From positions 48,148,158 to 48,212,157 of the forward strand of contig OY829540.1 of assembly GCA_963691705.1 (NCBI GenBank): DNA of 64,000 bases, read 5' to 3'. The translations under genes and the position numbers were made by a program. A model generated the notes under the pieces. The model was not told where the DNA came from. It did no database searches and saw only the letters and a list, made by a program, of their open reading frames with translations. This DNA comes from Viola odorata (Eukaryota > Streptophyta > Magnoliopsida > Malpighiales > Violaceae). This document shows, in pieces, positions 51,846 to 63,657 of this stretch. Each line of letters opens with the position of its first letter. Position 1 is the stretch's first letter.

Positions 51846-54800
51846 ATGACTTCGTCTTCATCATGATCCGCTGGTGTCGCTCCGCTGCCACCTCTTAACA
51901 TGGGCTGGATTGGCGAGAGCTCAGGCCAAGGGCAAAGAGGACAATTTCTTTATTTCCCGGAAACCGAAGTGAAGCATCGTTCGCAATTCGGAGGGAAAGG
52001 AGTGTTGAAGCTCGCCATAGTGAGTTGATCAACGGAGGATCCTAATATAAGCTCCATCGAGGGTCTGGATCAGGGCTTTTTAAGCACTGTATCCCACCTA
52101 ATTGATGTAAAGGCTTCAGGATCCTGCCCTACCAGCACCGACGTGAACCTCATCGAGGGTCTAGATCAGTCCTTTTCAAGGACTGCATCCTACCTAATTG
52201 ATGTAGAAGGTTCAGGATCTCGTCCCACCTTGCCTGTACCTTCCTTTTGTGGCACTGAAGACTATACCTCACATCCAGAGATTGCCGAGAGGATCAAGGC
52301 GAAGCGTTGTAGATGAGGATCATCACTTATTGCTCGAGGGGAGATATCTTATCTTCACGGCTTTTGGGAGTGGTCACTTCGGACTCAGAGGCGTCTTCGG
52401 ACCAAAGGACTTCATGAACTCTCACAAGCAGTTGGTGCCGCGGTGTTTGACTACCAACATCCAGCTTTTATTTACAGAGCCTTATGCGAGGTATGGTGTC
52501 CTGCTACCAACACATTCGTGACTAGATGGGGAAAGGTCGGCATATCACTGTGGGACATGAGAGAGATTACTGGGCTTCCTATCCTTGGAGCTTATTATGA
52601 AGAAACAATTCCTACTATTTTCGAATTGTCAGACAATAGCAATGTCTCTCGGTGCTGCACATACTTGTGATCCTAGCAGAAAATAGGAGTGTGGATCGTA
52701 TTTCCTACGCAGACTGGATTTCATTATGGCTTAAGAAGAGTAGTCGATCCTTTGTTGGCAACCCTCAGATGTCTAGTGATTACAAGAAATTGTTGCGACT
52801 GAGGCCAGTGATCAAGGATGAGAGGTATGTCAACAAGGTTGTTCTTAGGAGACCCTCCAAATTCCCTATTCCAAACGACACTCACGAGGATCTTCCGCGG
52901 GATACTTTGGAAGCTTTGGACATTTCCTCACCTGAAGGGGTTTCGGTGGAGATTGCAACATATCTATCTCTCTGGCTATGTCGTTTTATCTTTCCCAGCA
53001 GTGAGGGTAATATCTGACCAACGACATTTATGATTGCCTCTAGGATGGCCCACGACGTTACCTATAGCCTGGTCCTTCCTATACTTGCCACGATTTACCG
53101 AGGATTGAGTCAGACTTCTAATGTGAATGACAAAGGAGAGCTTGGTTTGATCCCTACTTCCTTCCCGGGTCATTTTCTCTATGCTTGGGCGGCTACCTAT
53201 TTCACGCGAGGTATATACTCTCACAAGTTGACGACAGATATGGGCGACCTATCATCTGTAGATATAGAGGCTCAGCAAATGCTCGTTTCCCGTGGGAAGC
53301 AGGGTTCATCGATGGGAGAGAACTTATCCGAGATGGTGCTAACTTTTATTGGAATCCTATCCATCTTGCTTCACCTCCTGGCATGTATAAAGATGACGAG
53401 ACACTTTCGACCGAAATGCTCGAATTTATGATGAGCATTCGTCCAGGAAGACTTTCTCGTTCAAATGGGTCATTTCAGATCTTGGAGTGGTACTACCCCT
53501 ATCGTTTCGCAAGACAACAAGGGTATAGACAAAGCCTCCCGGGATCTATAGCTTTGCATGAAGACAAAATTAGCTCTCACACTCACCTCTCTTACTGGTT
53601 GTCCCTGACACAGACATGTATTGACGTGTCCTTCATTGTTCCACCACCTTGCCCTAACATTCAGCTCGAGTGCTTTGACACTTACGTATCATGGTGGGCT
53701 GGAGGGTCGACTGTTGTTTTAAATAGCATCTCTACCATATTGTTGCAGTCCAGCGAAAGTCCCAACTACGAACTCCTCCCTTTGGGTGAAAGATTATCTA
53801 AGAGCAGTAGTGGATCCAAAAGGAAAGACTTCTTTGAAAGACCCCTCAAAGGATGATAGTTCCAAATCAAAAGATTCAGGAAGAGACCGTCAGGGAAGAG
53901 AAGGGTTTAGGTCAGAAGTCTTAAGACATGACACGTCTGAGGTGACAAGGCATGCTCCTTTGAAAAGACCTCTTGCTAGTGTGATTGTCGCGCCTTACCT
54001 TGGTGATGTTCCAGGATGGAAGAGGACAAAATATGATGCTCGCAAGCCTCGCGGACAGGAAGTCGTGTGTAATGATGATGAAGATAAGGATGACCAAGTA
54101 TGTTATCATCATCATTTTTTATCATTACTTTTTTTCATTGACGATCTCATTCGTCTTTTCATAGGATGACCTTGTGAGAAAGAAGCGCCAGAAGAGTGTT
54201 GGAGCTACACTTGAAAACCCTTCAAAGATAGTGTTGTCCAAGAAGAGTGCATCTTAGAGAGACCATGGACTTGCTGATGATGGTGGGACGCCCCTTGAAG
54301 CCGGGAACAAAGGTATCCACCAATTTATCCTCCATTTATTTTGGCTTTTCTTATGATACTTATGTTCATTTTCTCCCATCATCACCTAAAACTTGCATAG
54401 TTACAAGCGATGCTTTTAACCTTACTTCTCTCAATGACTCAGATGTCGAGCAAGACATGATTGAAGCGTTGAATAGTTTTGATGAAGACAACGCCAATGT
54501 TTCTGTGAATGATCTGAATGACCTCGACTTCCCTAGTGGCATAGATGGAGGCATCATTCATGCAGATGAAGAAGAAGAGGTAGACTCGTTGAGGACAAGG
54601 GGGTCTCCAACTACTAGACTTACAAGTGTTGTTGCTTCCTCTGCTCATCATTCTAGCTTTGCTCAAAAGCCGATGCCTACCAAATCGATTTGCCCGGGTC
54701 CACTTATCAGTTCTGAAGAACTTGCTGCATGTAGATCCTCTGTTGTTCGTGGGCTTTCTGGTTTTCTTAAAAAGGAGTTCCAGATTGCTCTTAGTGGTGG

Positions 54801-55323
54801 CTTTTCGAATTTGAAGGTTTGGTGGGAAAAGAAGTCTCATATTCTTGAGGATGTCATCAAGGATGTATTCATGTCAAATGCTACTCCCTTGAAGTTGAAA
54901 TTTGGGGACTTTCTAACTCGAGTTGACTCTTACTTGGTAAGGAGAGAGAAGGACATGAGTCATCTTCCCTCGCTCGAGGAAGTGGATAGGCTAAAGTTGA
55001 AGCTTGACGCCTCTCAGATACGGAGTTCTTCCCTTCAGGATGTCTTATTGAGTTCAAAAGCCGAGATGGAAGACTTGGACTTGAAGATCAGCCGGTTGCA
55101 AGAGGAAAAAGGTAGATTAGCCACAAAGATTGACAAGTTGCAAGATGATCTTCAAGACACCGACGAGAACATCCAGAAGCTTTCTACGGAACAAGAAGAA
55201 TGGAAAAAGAAAGAGACCATCACTGCAGCTGAAGTTGAAGCGATTGACTGTGAGAGAGAAGAACTTAGGCATACTCTTCTTCAGATGACAGATTTGGAAG
55301 ACATAGTGGCATCTCTAGTGTAG
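51846..55323 (+). pseudogene. E4 antisense gene: plant mobile domain (PMD) plus coiled coil, decayed
   Basis: The protein starts MTSSSS followed at once by a stop. PMD similarity is strong at about 52400-52620: HPAFIYRALCEVWCPATNTF, VTRWGKVGISLWDMREITGL. It continues with SYADWISLWLKKSS, then HFLYAWAATYF and WYYPYRFARQQGY near 53490. Frame changes occur near 52640, 53210 and 53786, and in-frame stops near 51864, 52314, 53015 and 54255. Introns seem to lie at 54099-54163 and from about 54315 to 54438. The C-terminal part (about 54960-55300) is a long coiled coil ending at a stop at 55323. PMD proteins are plant nuclear factors related to transposon-encoded domains. This copy is clearly broken. 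Confidence 0.8.
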
Positions 55324-55782
55324 TCTCCATTTTTTTTCTTCAGTGTATACTTTTCCCACGCATGGAATGAATGTTTTATTCTTTGTCTCTTTGTTTTTTT
55401 TTGCTTGAGCTTGAACTGATATGATGATGATTCATTCAATTGTGGCAAAGAAATTTTATTTTTCCTTGACTGATTAGTTCCGAAAACATATTTATTTTAC
55501 TCATTTATTTAGCCGTACACAGTTTATACTCTTGCGGGCCAGGAGTAGTACAATGATTTTGTTTTCTTTTTGCCGTACACAGTTTATACTCTTGCGGGCC
55601 AGGAATCATGTGATGATTTTTTTTTTGATGTGACTGCACTTGAAATATGTCAAGTTACCTACGTACCTTCAAAGAAGAAGGATCAAGTCATGACGTAGTT
55701 CAATTATTTTGTTTTGTTTTTTATTTTGTATTTTGGCCGTACACAGTTTATACTCTTGCGGGCCAGAAGTATTACAATGATT
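55324..55782. repeat. Spacer with three copies of a 30-35-bp repeat
   Basis: GCCGTACACAGTTTATACTC followed by TTGCGGGCCAG occurs at 55512, 55572 and 55736 in the same orientation, with unrelated T-rich sequence between. It lies between the convergent ends of pol and the antisense gene. Otherwise non-coding. Confidence 0.75.
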
Positions 55783-58700
55783 TTAGGCATAGAAGCGCTT
55801 CAAGAACTTTTCGTTGATGGGTCCAATGTGTAGTCCATCCTTGTCTACAATCTTGTACTCGCCATTTGTATAGACCTCTTGCACAACATACGGTCCATCC
55901 CATTTATGTTGGAACTTTCCTGTCACTTTCCTTGTGATTACAATGGGACGGCGGACTGCAAGCACCAAGTCTCCTATTTGGAAGGATCTTGGCTGAACCT
56001 TTTTGTTGAAAGCTCGGGCCATGCGAGCTTGATAGCATTCCAAGCGGTTTTGAGCTTCGAGCCTTTTTTCATCCAAGGCTTCTAGTTCCTGCAATCTCAA
56101 CTTAGTCTGCTCTTCATTGGTCAATTCTTCCTAAATGGCTATCCTTAGAGATGGAATTTGGCGTTCAAGAGGAAGGACCGCTTCCACTCCATACACAAGA
56201 GCGTAAGGAGTTGCTTGAGTTTGAGTCCGAAAGGTTGTGCGGTATGCCCATAAGGCTTCTCCAACTCTTTCATGCCAATCTTTCTTGGTCTTGGAAACGA
56301 CCTTCTTCAGTAGATTACAAAGAGTCTTATTAAAGGCTTCAGCTAAACCATTCACTGCCGGATAATACATGAAAGAGTTTCTTTGGACGAATCCAAATTG
56401 CTCGCATAGTTTGTCCATATGAGCATTGTAGAAGGGTTTTCCATTATCAGTGATGATATACCGAGGTACTCCATACCGATAAATGATGTGAGTGCGAATG
56501 AAATCCACCACCGTTTCTTTCTTGACCTCTTTTAAGGGGACAACCTCTACCCATTTGGAGAAGTAGTCAGTTGCGGCAAGAATGTTAGAGTGACCAGAAG
56601 ATGACTTCGGAGTGATAGGTCTAACCACATCCAATCCCCAAGCTTCAAAGGGCCACGAAGCCACAGTGGGGTGCAAAGGTTCTGGAGGTTGATGAATGTA
56701 GTTTGCATGTACTTGACAGACTTCATATTTCTTTGCGTATTCCATGCAATCTTGTACCATAGCTGGCCAATAGTACCCTATTCTCTTAATCCGGAAATGC
56801 AATTTGGGACCTGACTGATGAGCACCACAAACCCCACTATGAGCCTCTTGTAAGGCTTGGATTGATTCTTCTCTTCCCAGACACCTAAGGAATACACCAT
56901 CAAATGAACGACGATATAAAGTTTCCTTAAAATATATGAACCGGGGAGCGCGTCTTTTTATTTCAGTCTTGTGAAGAGGATCATCGGGCAACTTCCCATA
57001 CTGGAGAAAATTGATGAGTGGCTGCCTCCAATCTTCATTCTCTTCTTCGACCACAGTGATGTCGTTTACTTCCTCCTCATCTTTGGGAACTAATAGGGGA
57101 ATGACCCAGCGCCGAGAGACTGATACTAGAATGCTATCTCCTTCAGTCACAGCCAAAACAGCAGCAAGGTTGGCCAAAGCGTCTGCTTGCCTATTTTCAC
57201 TTCTTGGAACGAAGTTGAAACTTATGGACTCGAACTTCTTCGATAATCTCATTGCGTATTGATGATACGGTACCAGATCTTCTTTTCGGACCTCATACTC
57301 AGACAATAGTTGGTTAACAATCAACTGTGAGTCACCATATACTTCCAGTTGGTTGATCCTCATTTCTAGTGCTATCTCTAAACCGATCAACAAAGCTTGA
57401 TACTCTGCGACGTTATTAGAGCAATTTTCCGTCAAGGTGAAAGAGAATGTCAGCACCTCATCGTGGGGAGTAACAAATACTACCCTAGCTCCTGCACCAT
57501 AGCTTCTAGCTGCACCATCAAAAAAAAGTTTCCATGATGGCATAAAATCAGTGAAGAAAACTTCCTCATCTGGAAAATCCTCAGGAAGTTCCCATTCTGT
57601 CGGAATCGGATGATCTGCTAAGAAATCTGCTAGAGCTTGTCCTTTTGTGGCCTTTTGTGGCACAAAGGTTATCTCAAACTCCAACAATAGTAATGTCTAT
57701 TTAGCCAACCTTCCTGAGAGGATTGGTCTAGACATCAGGTACTTGAGAGGATCTGCCTTTGATATCAAATGAATGCTATGTGAGAGCATGTAATGCCTCA
57801 ACTTTCTAGCAGCAAAGATTAGAGCTAAACAAATCTTCTCGATTGGAGCGTACTTTTTCTCAGCTCCCACAAGTGTCCTACTCAAGTAATAAAGTGCATT
57901 TTCTTTATCACTCTCATTTAGTTGAGCGAGCATTGCCCCCAGAGATTGCTCTTGAGCGGATATGTAAAGGATCAATGGTTTTCCAGGAATGGGTGCAGCG
58001 AGAACTGGCGGGTGAAGCAAATATCTTTTGAGGCTTTCGAAAGCATTGTGACAGGCTTCATCCCATTCGAAGGGTACGTCCTTTTTCATCAATCTACTAA
58101 ATGGATGGCAACGTCTAGCCAAATTAGAGATAAATCTCCTTATATACGCCAATCTTCCTTGCAAACTTTTCAACTCATGAATATTCGTAGGTTCGGGCAT
58201 GTTGAGTATAGCATCGATCTTTGTTCGGTCGACTTCGATGCCGCGATGTCTAACAATGAAACCAAGGAATTTCCCAGAGGTAACTCCGAAGGCACACTTC
58301 AGTGGGTTCATCTTGAGCTAATATCGACGAAGCCTTTCAAACACAACCCTCAAGTCACTTAAGTGATCTTGCCTTGTTTTAGTCTTAACTACTACATCAT
58401 CAACATAACATTCCACCCTTTTGTGGATCATGTCATCGAAGATTTTTTGCATTGCCCGTTGGTAGGTGGCTCTAGCGTTCTTCAAGCCAAATGGCATTAC
58501 CTTATAACAATATATGCCTTTAGGTGTCCTAAATACCGTAAGCTCTTCATCTTTTGGATTCATGCGGATTTGATTGTATCTGGATGAGCCATCCATGAAA
58601 GATAAAACCTCGTGACCTGTGGTTACATCGACCATCAACTCAGTGATTGGGAGAGGGAAGTCATCTTTAGGACAAGCCCTATTCAGGTCGCGAAAGTCCA

Positions 58701-59235
58701 CACAAACGCGGATTTGGCCATTCTTCTTCTTCACTGGCACAATGTTGGCAATCCAAGTAGGGTATTTGACTTCGCGGATAAATCCGGCCTCAATGAGTTT
58801 ATTCACTTCAGCTTCAATCGATGGGATTAAGTTCGGGCGGAACTTCCTTTGAGGTTGTTTACTAGGTCTTATGCCATGTCTCACTGCAAGGTGATGCACT
58901 GCAACCTTGGGATTCAGTCCAGGCATTTCTTTGTAAGACCATGCAAACACATCCTTGAATTCTTTCAAGAGTTCCATGTACTTTTCTGCATCTTCGGGAC
59001 TCAATAGAGCACTTAGGAAAATTGGTCTTGGCTCGTCGATAGTGCCCAAGTTTACTTCTTTCAATTCATCAACCATCGCTTGCCCCCCTTCCTCAAATGT
59101 TGACGGAGCTGACTCTAGTTCATCTTCATTTGACACTTCCTCAACGGAGGCACAATTAACATCCTCAACCTCCATGTCTTCAGCATTGTAGAAGAGCTGT
59201 CGTTTAACGTGTTTCTCTTCTGCTTTTGCTTCTTG
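55783..59235 (-). pseudogene. E4 pol: RT, RNase H, archaeal RNase H, integrase, broken
   Basis: The reading frame is constant from about 59230 down to 55783 but carries three stops. TAG at 58315-58317 replaces a residue between LRRY and LKMN. TAG at 57694-57696 follows RLAK. TAG at 56128-56130 follows LRIAI. RT has FVDFRDLN-like text and YVDDVVVKT near 58405. RNase H follows near 58000 and the archaeal-type RNase H at 57550-57150 (FFDGAARSYGAGA, NNVAEYQALLIG). Integrase has all three acidic residues (WGLDVV, TDNGKPF, NGLAEAF), but one zinc-ligand cysteine is tyrosine (AKKYEVCQ). The three stops are one-base transitions from glutamine or tryptophan codons. Confidence 0.88.
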
Positions 59236-62200
59236 GGGTTTCCTTTTTGATTTAGGTTGTTAGGTCCTAGCCGTGTGAAGATAGACTTCCTCTGTGGCGG
59301 TGTCGTAAGTTCAGGCTCCAAAGAAGCTTTGTCTCCTAACCTATCAAAAATAGAGACCCTAGCCGCTTCTCCTTGGATGCGGCTAAATACGGAAGGCTTT
59401 TCCTCCTTAGGGATCTCCTTATCAACTTCATATATTTGTATCATAATTGGGTTTGCAGATGCCCTTTTGACTTTGATCTTGGATGGAGGATCTTGTAGGA
59501 AACCGAGCCCTAACCTTTGCCTTTCCGTAGATGGTCTTCCGCTGGAAAGGACAACATCCAAGTCACCAAGTTTATGAGGCTCTCCTTTTGAGTACCCAGC
59601 ATTCTCAAAAAGTCTTTTGACTTTTGGGTCATACCATGCTCGACTACATCCTTTTGATCCTTCACTTTTTATATCTTCGGATCTTATCTCCTTAGAAGCT
59701 TCCAGCTTGGATGGCCTTGGGACCAATGTTGAAATCATAGGGATGGGTCGTTTTGCTGATCCTTCACTCGCATCCTTAGATTTCATCTTTTGAGGAGCTT
59801 CCGGCTTGAATGGTGTTGGAACCAATGTCGAAATCATAGGGATAGGGAGAGTCATACTCCTTTTTAAGACTTCTACTTCCTCAGTGATGGCAGTTTTGGA
59901 AAGCGAAGCCTTTACGGACACAGGTGTTGCTCTTGTTGCAGAAGATAAGCTTTGTCCATTCTTCTTATACTGTGGTGCGAAGATGGGGAAGGCTTCTGAA
60001 GGAATCTGTTCTTCTGAGAAGAATTTTGCATCTGCAAAATGTGACTCTTCCTTGCTGAATGGGTTGGTTTCTCCCTTAACGCATTTTACCTCTCCATTGC
60101 GAATAAATTTGAGGCATTGGTGCCAACTTGAAGGGATAACTCCATTCTCGTGTAACAACATCCTTCCGAGGAGCAACTGGTAGGATGTTCTAGCATCAAT
60201 CACATGAAAAAGAACAGTAGATACCAATTCTTCGATCTCTAGCTTCACTCGAATCGCGTCAATGATAGCTTGACCCTTTTGATTGAAACCTTGGATGACC
60301 AACTTACTTTTGGAAAGTTCGAACATGGCAATTCCTAGTTTCTTTATTGTATGTATGGGCATAATTCTGAGCGCTGACTCTTGATCCACAACTATCCTTC
60401 TGACCTTTTCTTCTCGAATGTAACCTGTAACATAAAGAGGTCTATTGTGCAAGCGAGATCCCAATAGCAAATCATCATCTGTAAAGGTGATTGCATTAAA
60501 GCATTCGACGTAAGATGGTTGATCAACAACTTTCAACAATCTTTCCTTGTATTTGGTTGGATCTACCAATGCTTGTACTAGTGACATCCTGACTTCTGAA
60601 GGGAGATTAAGGGTTTCGGCTAAAGAGATGTTTGATGGAACCTCTTTCAACCTTTTTATAACATTGTCATCCTCCTGGTCGGACTCTTCACCTTGCTTTA
60701 CGCTGACCATGTGGACTGCTACACAATCTTCATGACATTGCTCTTCTGGGAAATACTCTTCAAGAGTTACCGCCCTTCCTTCTTTAGATATCTCTGGATG
60801 TTCGCTTGGAAGACCCCACCCTTCTTGGTGGACATCATGATTTTGAATAGAGGCACCATAAGAGTATTTGGAGGATGATTTTCTCTTTGCAAGAACCTTC
60901 TTATTTTTCTTTCTTCTAAAGGTTGACCACCCATCGTTAAATTTATCTTCAGACTCAGAGCTTGTTTCCCAAACATCTAAGTCATCAGTCATTAAATCAT
61001 ACAAGCTTGGCCCATAAGGGTTGTCTATCTTTGGCATCCCTGGGTAAGCATAGGTGACCTTGACTTCTCCATCCGTGCTGAACTTTATAGGGACTGCCCC
61101 TTTCGGTAATTCAGCTGTCAGTATCGTCGGCTGAGAGGCGACTATCCCCTGACCCAAGGCTTGCGACAACGGAATAGGATCGAATGACCCGAAGGCAATC
61201 ATTGTCTATTTAGCATCATTCTTTGTGGTGGTCGTGATGTAGTTGGCCTCTGCAACATCTTCACTATCGAGTTTTATCTTACCTTCGTTGTCCGATGACT
61301 GATGATCTTTAAGGACAAAACATTTATCTACCGGATGACTGATGATCCGATGATATCTGTAATACCTAGGGTTGTCGACCTGGTTCACTTCTTCTGGGCA
61401 CTTTGATGGTGGAAGTTCGATCAATTTTTGTTCAAGGAGCTGGTCCAGAATATCGGAGACTTCCGAGTCTAAAAAGGGGTATCCCCTTTCTTCACGTTCC
61501 TTCAAGGTCCTTCTCTAAGCTCTGAAAGGCTTGTACTCTGTCTTGACCTGCTTCATCCCTTCTTTCCTTTGGGCCTCCTTGGAGGATATCTACACAGGTG
61601 CAGTGGTAACCACCACGCTTTCTTTTCCCTTGCTGGCCTTCGGGTCTTTCCTTACTTCTTTCTTGACTTCCTTCTTTTCGCGAGAATCATTTGGCATGTA
61701 ACTCCCGTGCCTTTGGATCTGGACTTCCAAATCATGAGCTCTAGTTGCGAGCTCCTCAAATGTGCGTGGCATGTTTGCCTGCAAGTTGTAGAGCAGTCCC
61801 CAATGTATTCCTTGGACACACATGTCGATTGAAGATGACTCACTGATCCTTTCTTTGCAATTAAGGACCAAGTTTCTCCATCTTTCGATGAACTTAGTGA
61901 CGGGTTCATCTTTTCTTTGTTTCGTCCCAGCCAGTTCTGGTAGGCCAACAATCCGTCGAGTGCTGTAAAAGCGAGTTAGGAAGTCTCTTTCCAATTGGTC
62001 CCAGCTATCAATAGACCCAGGCCTGATATCGGTATACCATTCAAAGGCCACGCCTTTCAGAGATCGAACAAATTGCTTTACCATCATATCTCCACAAGTT
62101 CCTGTATTGTTGCAAGTCTCTATGAAGTGAGCGATGTGTTGTTTAGGGTTCCCTTTCCCCTCGAACTGCTGGAATTTTGGAGGTTGATACCCCACAGGTA

Positions 62201-62606
62201 GTAATAGTTCATCTATGCGCCTTGAGTAAGGCTTTGCGTACCCGAGAGAGGATTGCGAAGATCCTCCATATTGAGCACGGATAGTGTCAGCAATCATCAT
62301 CTGCAGTTGTTGAACTGTCAGATTTGCGACGGGTGTCGCGGTGTTGTTGTTGTTGTCATTCAGATTATTCACCGTGGCGAAGTCTTCATGGTATTTCATC
62401 TGTCGTTCTTGCTCAGCATTCTCATCACCAGTAGACCCTCCGCTAGAGTTTGGATTATTTGATGAGCCTGGTTGACTTGCCAACTTAGCCGTCAGAAAAG
62501 TTATTTGGGCATCTTTCTCTGCCATAACTTTTGTCAAATTTTCAATTGCTACGGACATCTCTTGAAAGTGAGTCTCAGGATCTTGGGAAGCGTCGATGGC
62601 CATCAC
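59115..62606 (-). pseudogene. E4 gag and protease, broken
   Basis: From ATG 62606 the gag capsid domain is clear at about 62130-61730 (FQQFEGKGNPKQHIAHF, then FEWYTDIRPGSIDSW and FIERWRNLVLNC). Stops at 61590-61592, near 61512 and at 61206-61208 interrupt the same frame. The expected cysteine-histidine knuckle near 61350 has lost its first cysteine (YYRYHRIISHPVDKC). The protease lies near 60380 with active site VDQESALRIMP, where the glycine after the catalytic Asp is replaced by glutamate. The frame ends at 59115 and pol continues in the -1 frame. The switch point is near 59230-59245 in an A-rich run. Gag may start upstream of 62606 in another frame. Confidence 0.85.
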
Positions 62607-62979
62607 CGCAGCAAAGGATTCAGAGGACTCAGAGCTATAGTCTGCCCATCTCCCAGTTGGAGTATTTTCAGAAGCAATTCCAGCATCAGATTCTCCACTC
62701 GGGTAGCAAGAGCCCTCAGATCTGGTTTGTATCTCTTTGATGACCTTTCTTCTTGGTTTTCCCTACTGGAAAATTGCTTCAATGGTGACACCAGCTGGGC
62801 CCTTCCAGCTCTAGTGCGAGCACGTGTTGCCGGAAGGCCTTCTCGCAGATCTTGAAGTGCTTCAGGAAAGGAGTCGTCGATCTAATTTCTAATCAGGCGA
62901 TTCATTTTGGATCTTGATTTGAGGAGTGTGATTCAAAAGATGAGAGGAGAGTAGGGTCCCACTGGGCGTGCCAGAGATT
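62607..62979 (-). other. E4 leader with primer-binding site
   Basis: The minus strand carries TGGCACGCCCAGTGGGACCC (62973 down to 62954) six bases after the 5' LTR, in the form of a tRNA primer site of unidentified type. Between about 62880 and 62610 a gag-like charged N-terminal segment can be read in a different frame from the main gag, suggesting a frameshift near 62600-62620. Confidence 0.55.
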
Positions 62980-63652
62980 TGTACACACAAATTTCTCCGT
63001 GATAGGAGAAAATTACACGTGTCAAATTACAATTGTTGAATGTATAATAAAAGTGGTTCTTCTTCTCTTGATTCCTCTGATTAATGAATCGTTCTTCACT
63101 CCGGATTTGGATTTGAACTTGAGTTAGATGGATGAAGGATTGGCCTTGAATCAGCTTGTAATCCGCGGTTGATTTGAGAAGAAACCGGCCTTGAATTAGC
63201 TTGTGGCTTCTTCTTGATTTGATTTGATGTGGTTGAGAGAAAACCGGCCTTGAATCAGCTCGTGGCTTCTTTTTCTTCCTTGGTGACGATATGCTTTAGC
63301 TCTTGATTTTTGCAGCACTTATTCTCCTCAAAATAATGTGTCCTTCACCTCTAATGATGCCTCTATTTATAGGCTCATAGGGATGGTTTTGAGTGGGAAA
63401 GATGACACGTGTCCTCATCTCATTGGCCCAATGTGTAACCACCATTATTAATTAATTTGCACATTAATTAATAATTAAATATTAATTAATTTGACACTCA
63501 ATCAAATTATTTAATAAATATGAGATGAATTTTGATCCCTCCGAGTATGAGTTTGTTGCAATAAGCCTCACGGATTTCGATGAATAGGCTTCGTGGTTTT
63601 TTTATAAATTGGATCGCATATTTTAAGATGATCCGCAATTTTGATGTCTACA
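62980..63652 (-). repeat. E4 5' LTR, 673 bp
   Basis: Right-hand copy of the E4 LTR, with the TATA box on the minus strand at about 63360-63374. It differs from the left copy by about 20 substitutions and one 1-bp indel. Confidence 0.92.
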
Positions 63653-63657
63653 AGTAG

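Larger units (their letters stand above)
49465..63652 (-). mobile_element. E4: Tat-type LTR retrotransposon with antisense PMD gene, 14.2 kb, defective
   Basis: LTRs of 674 bp (49465-50138) and 673 bp (62980-63652) begin TGTACACAC and end CTACA on the plus strand and differ at about 21 positions by eye. AGTAG flanks the element on both sides (49460-49464 and 63653-63657). Pol reads on the minus strand, so the right LTR is the 5' LTR. It has two RNase H domains as in the Tat lineage. Gag-pol is broken by several stops and a frameshift. A plant-mobile-domain gene lies in the 3' half in opposite orientation. It is inserted in the leader of element H. Confidence 0.92.

Noticed and set aside
59220..59250. 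Programmed -1 frameshift signal in E4
   Set aside because: No slippery heptamer or downstream structure is evident, and other mutations show the copy is decayed. An indel is simpler.
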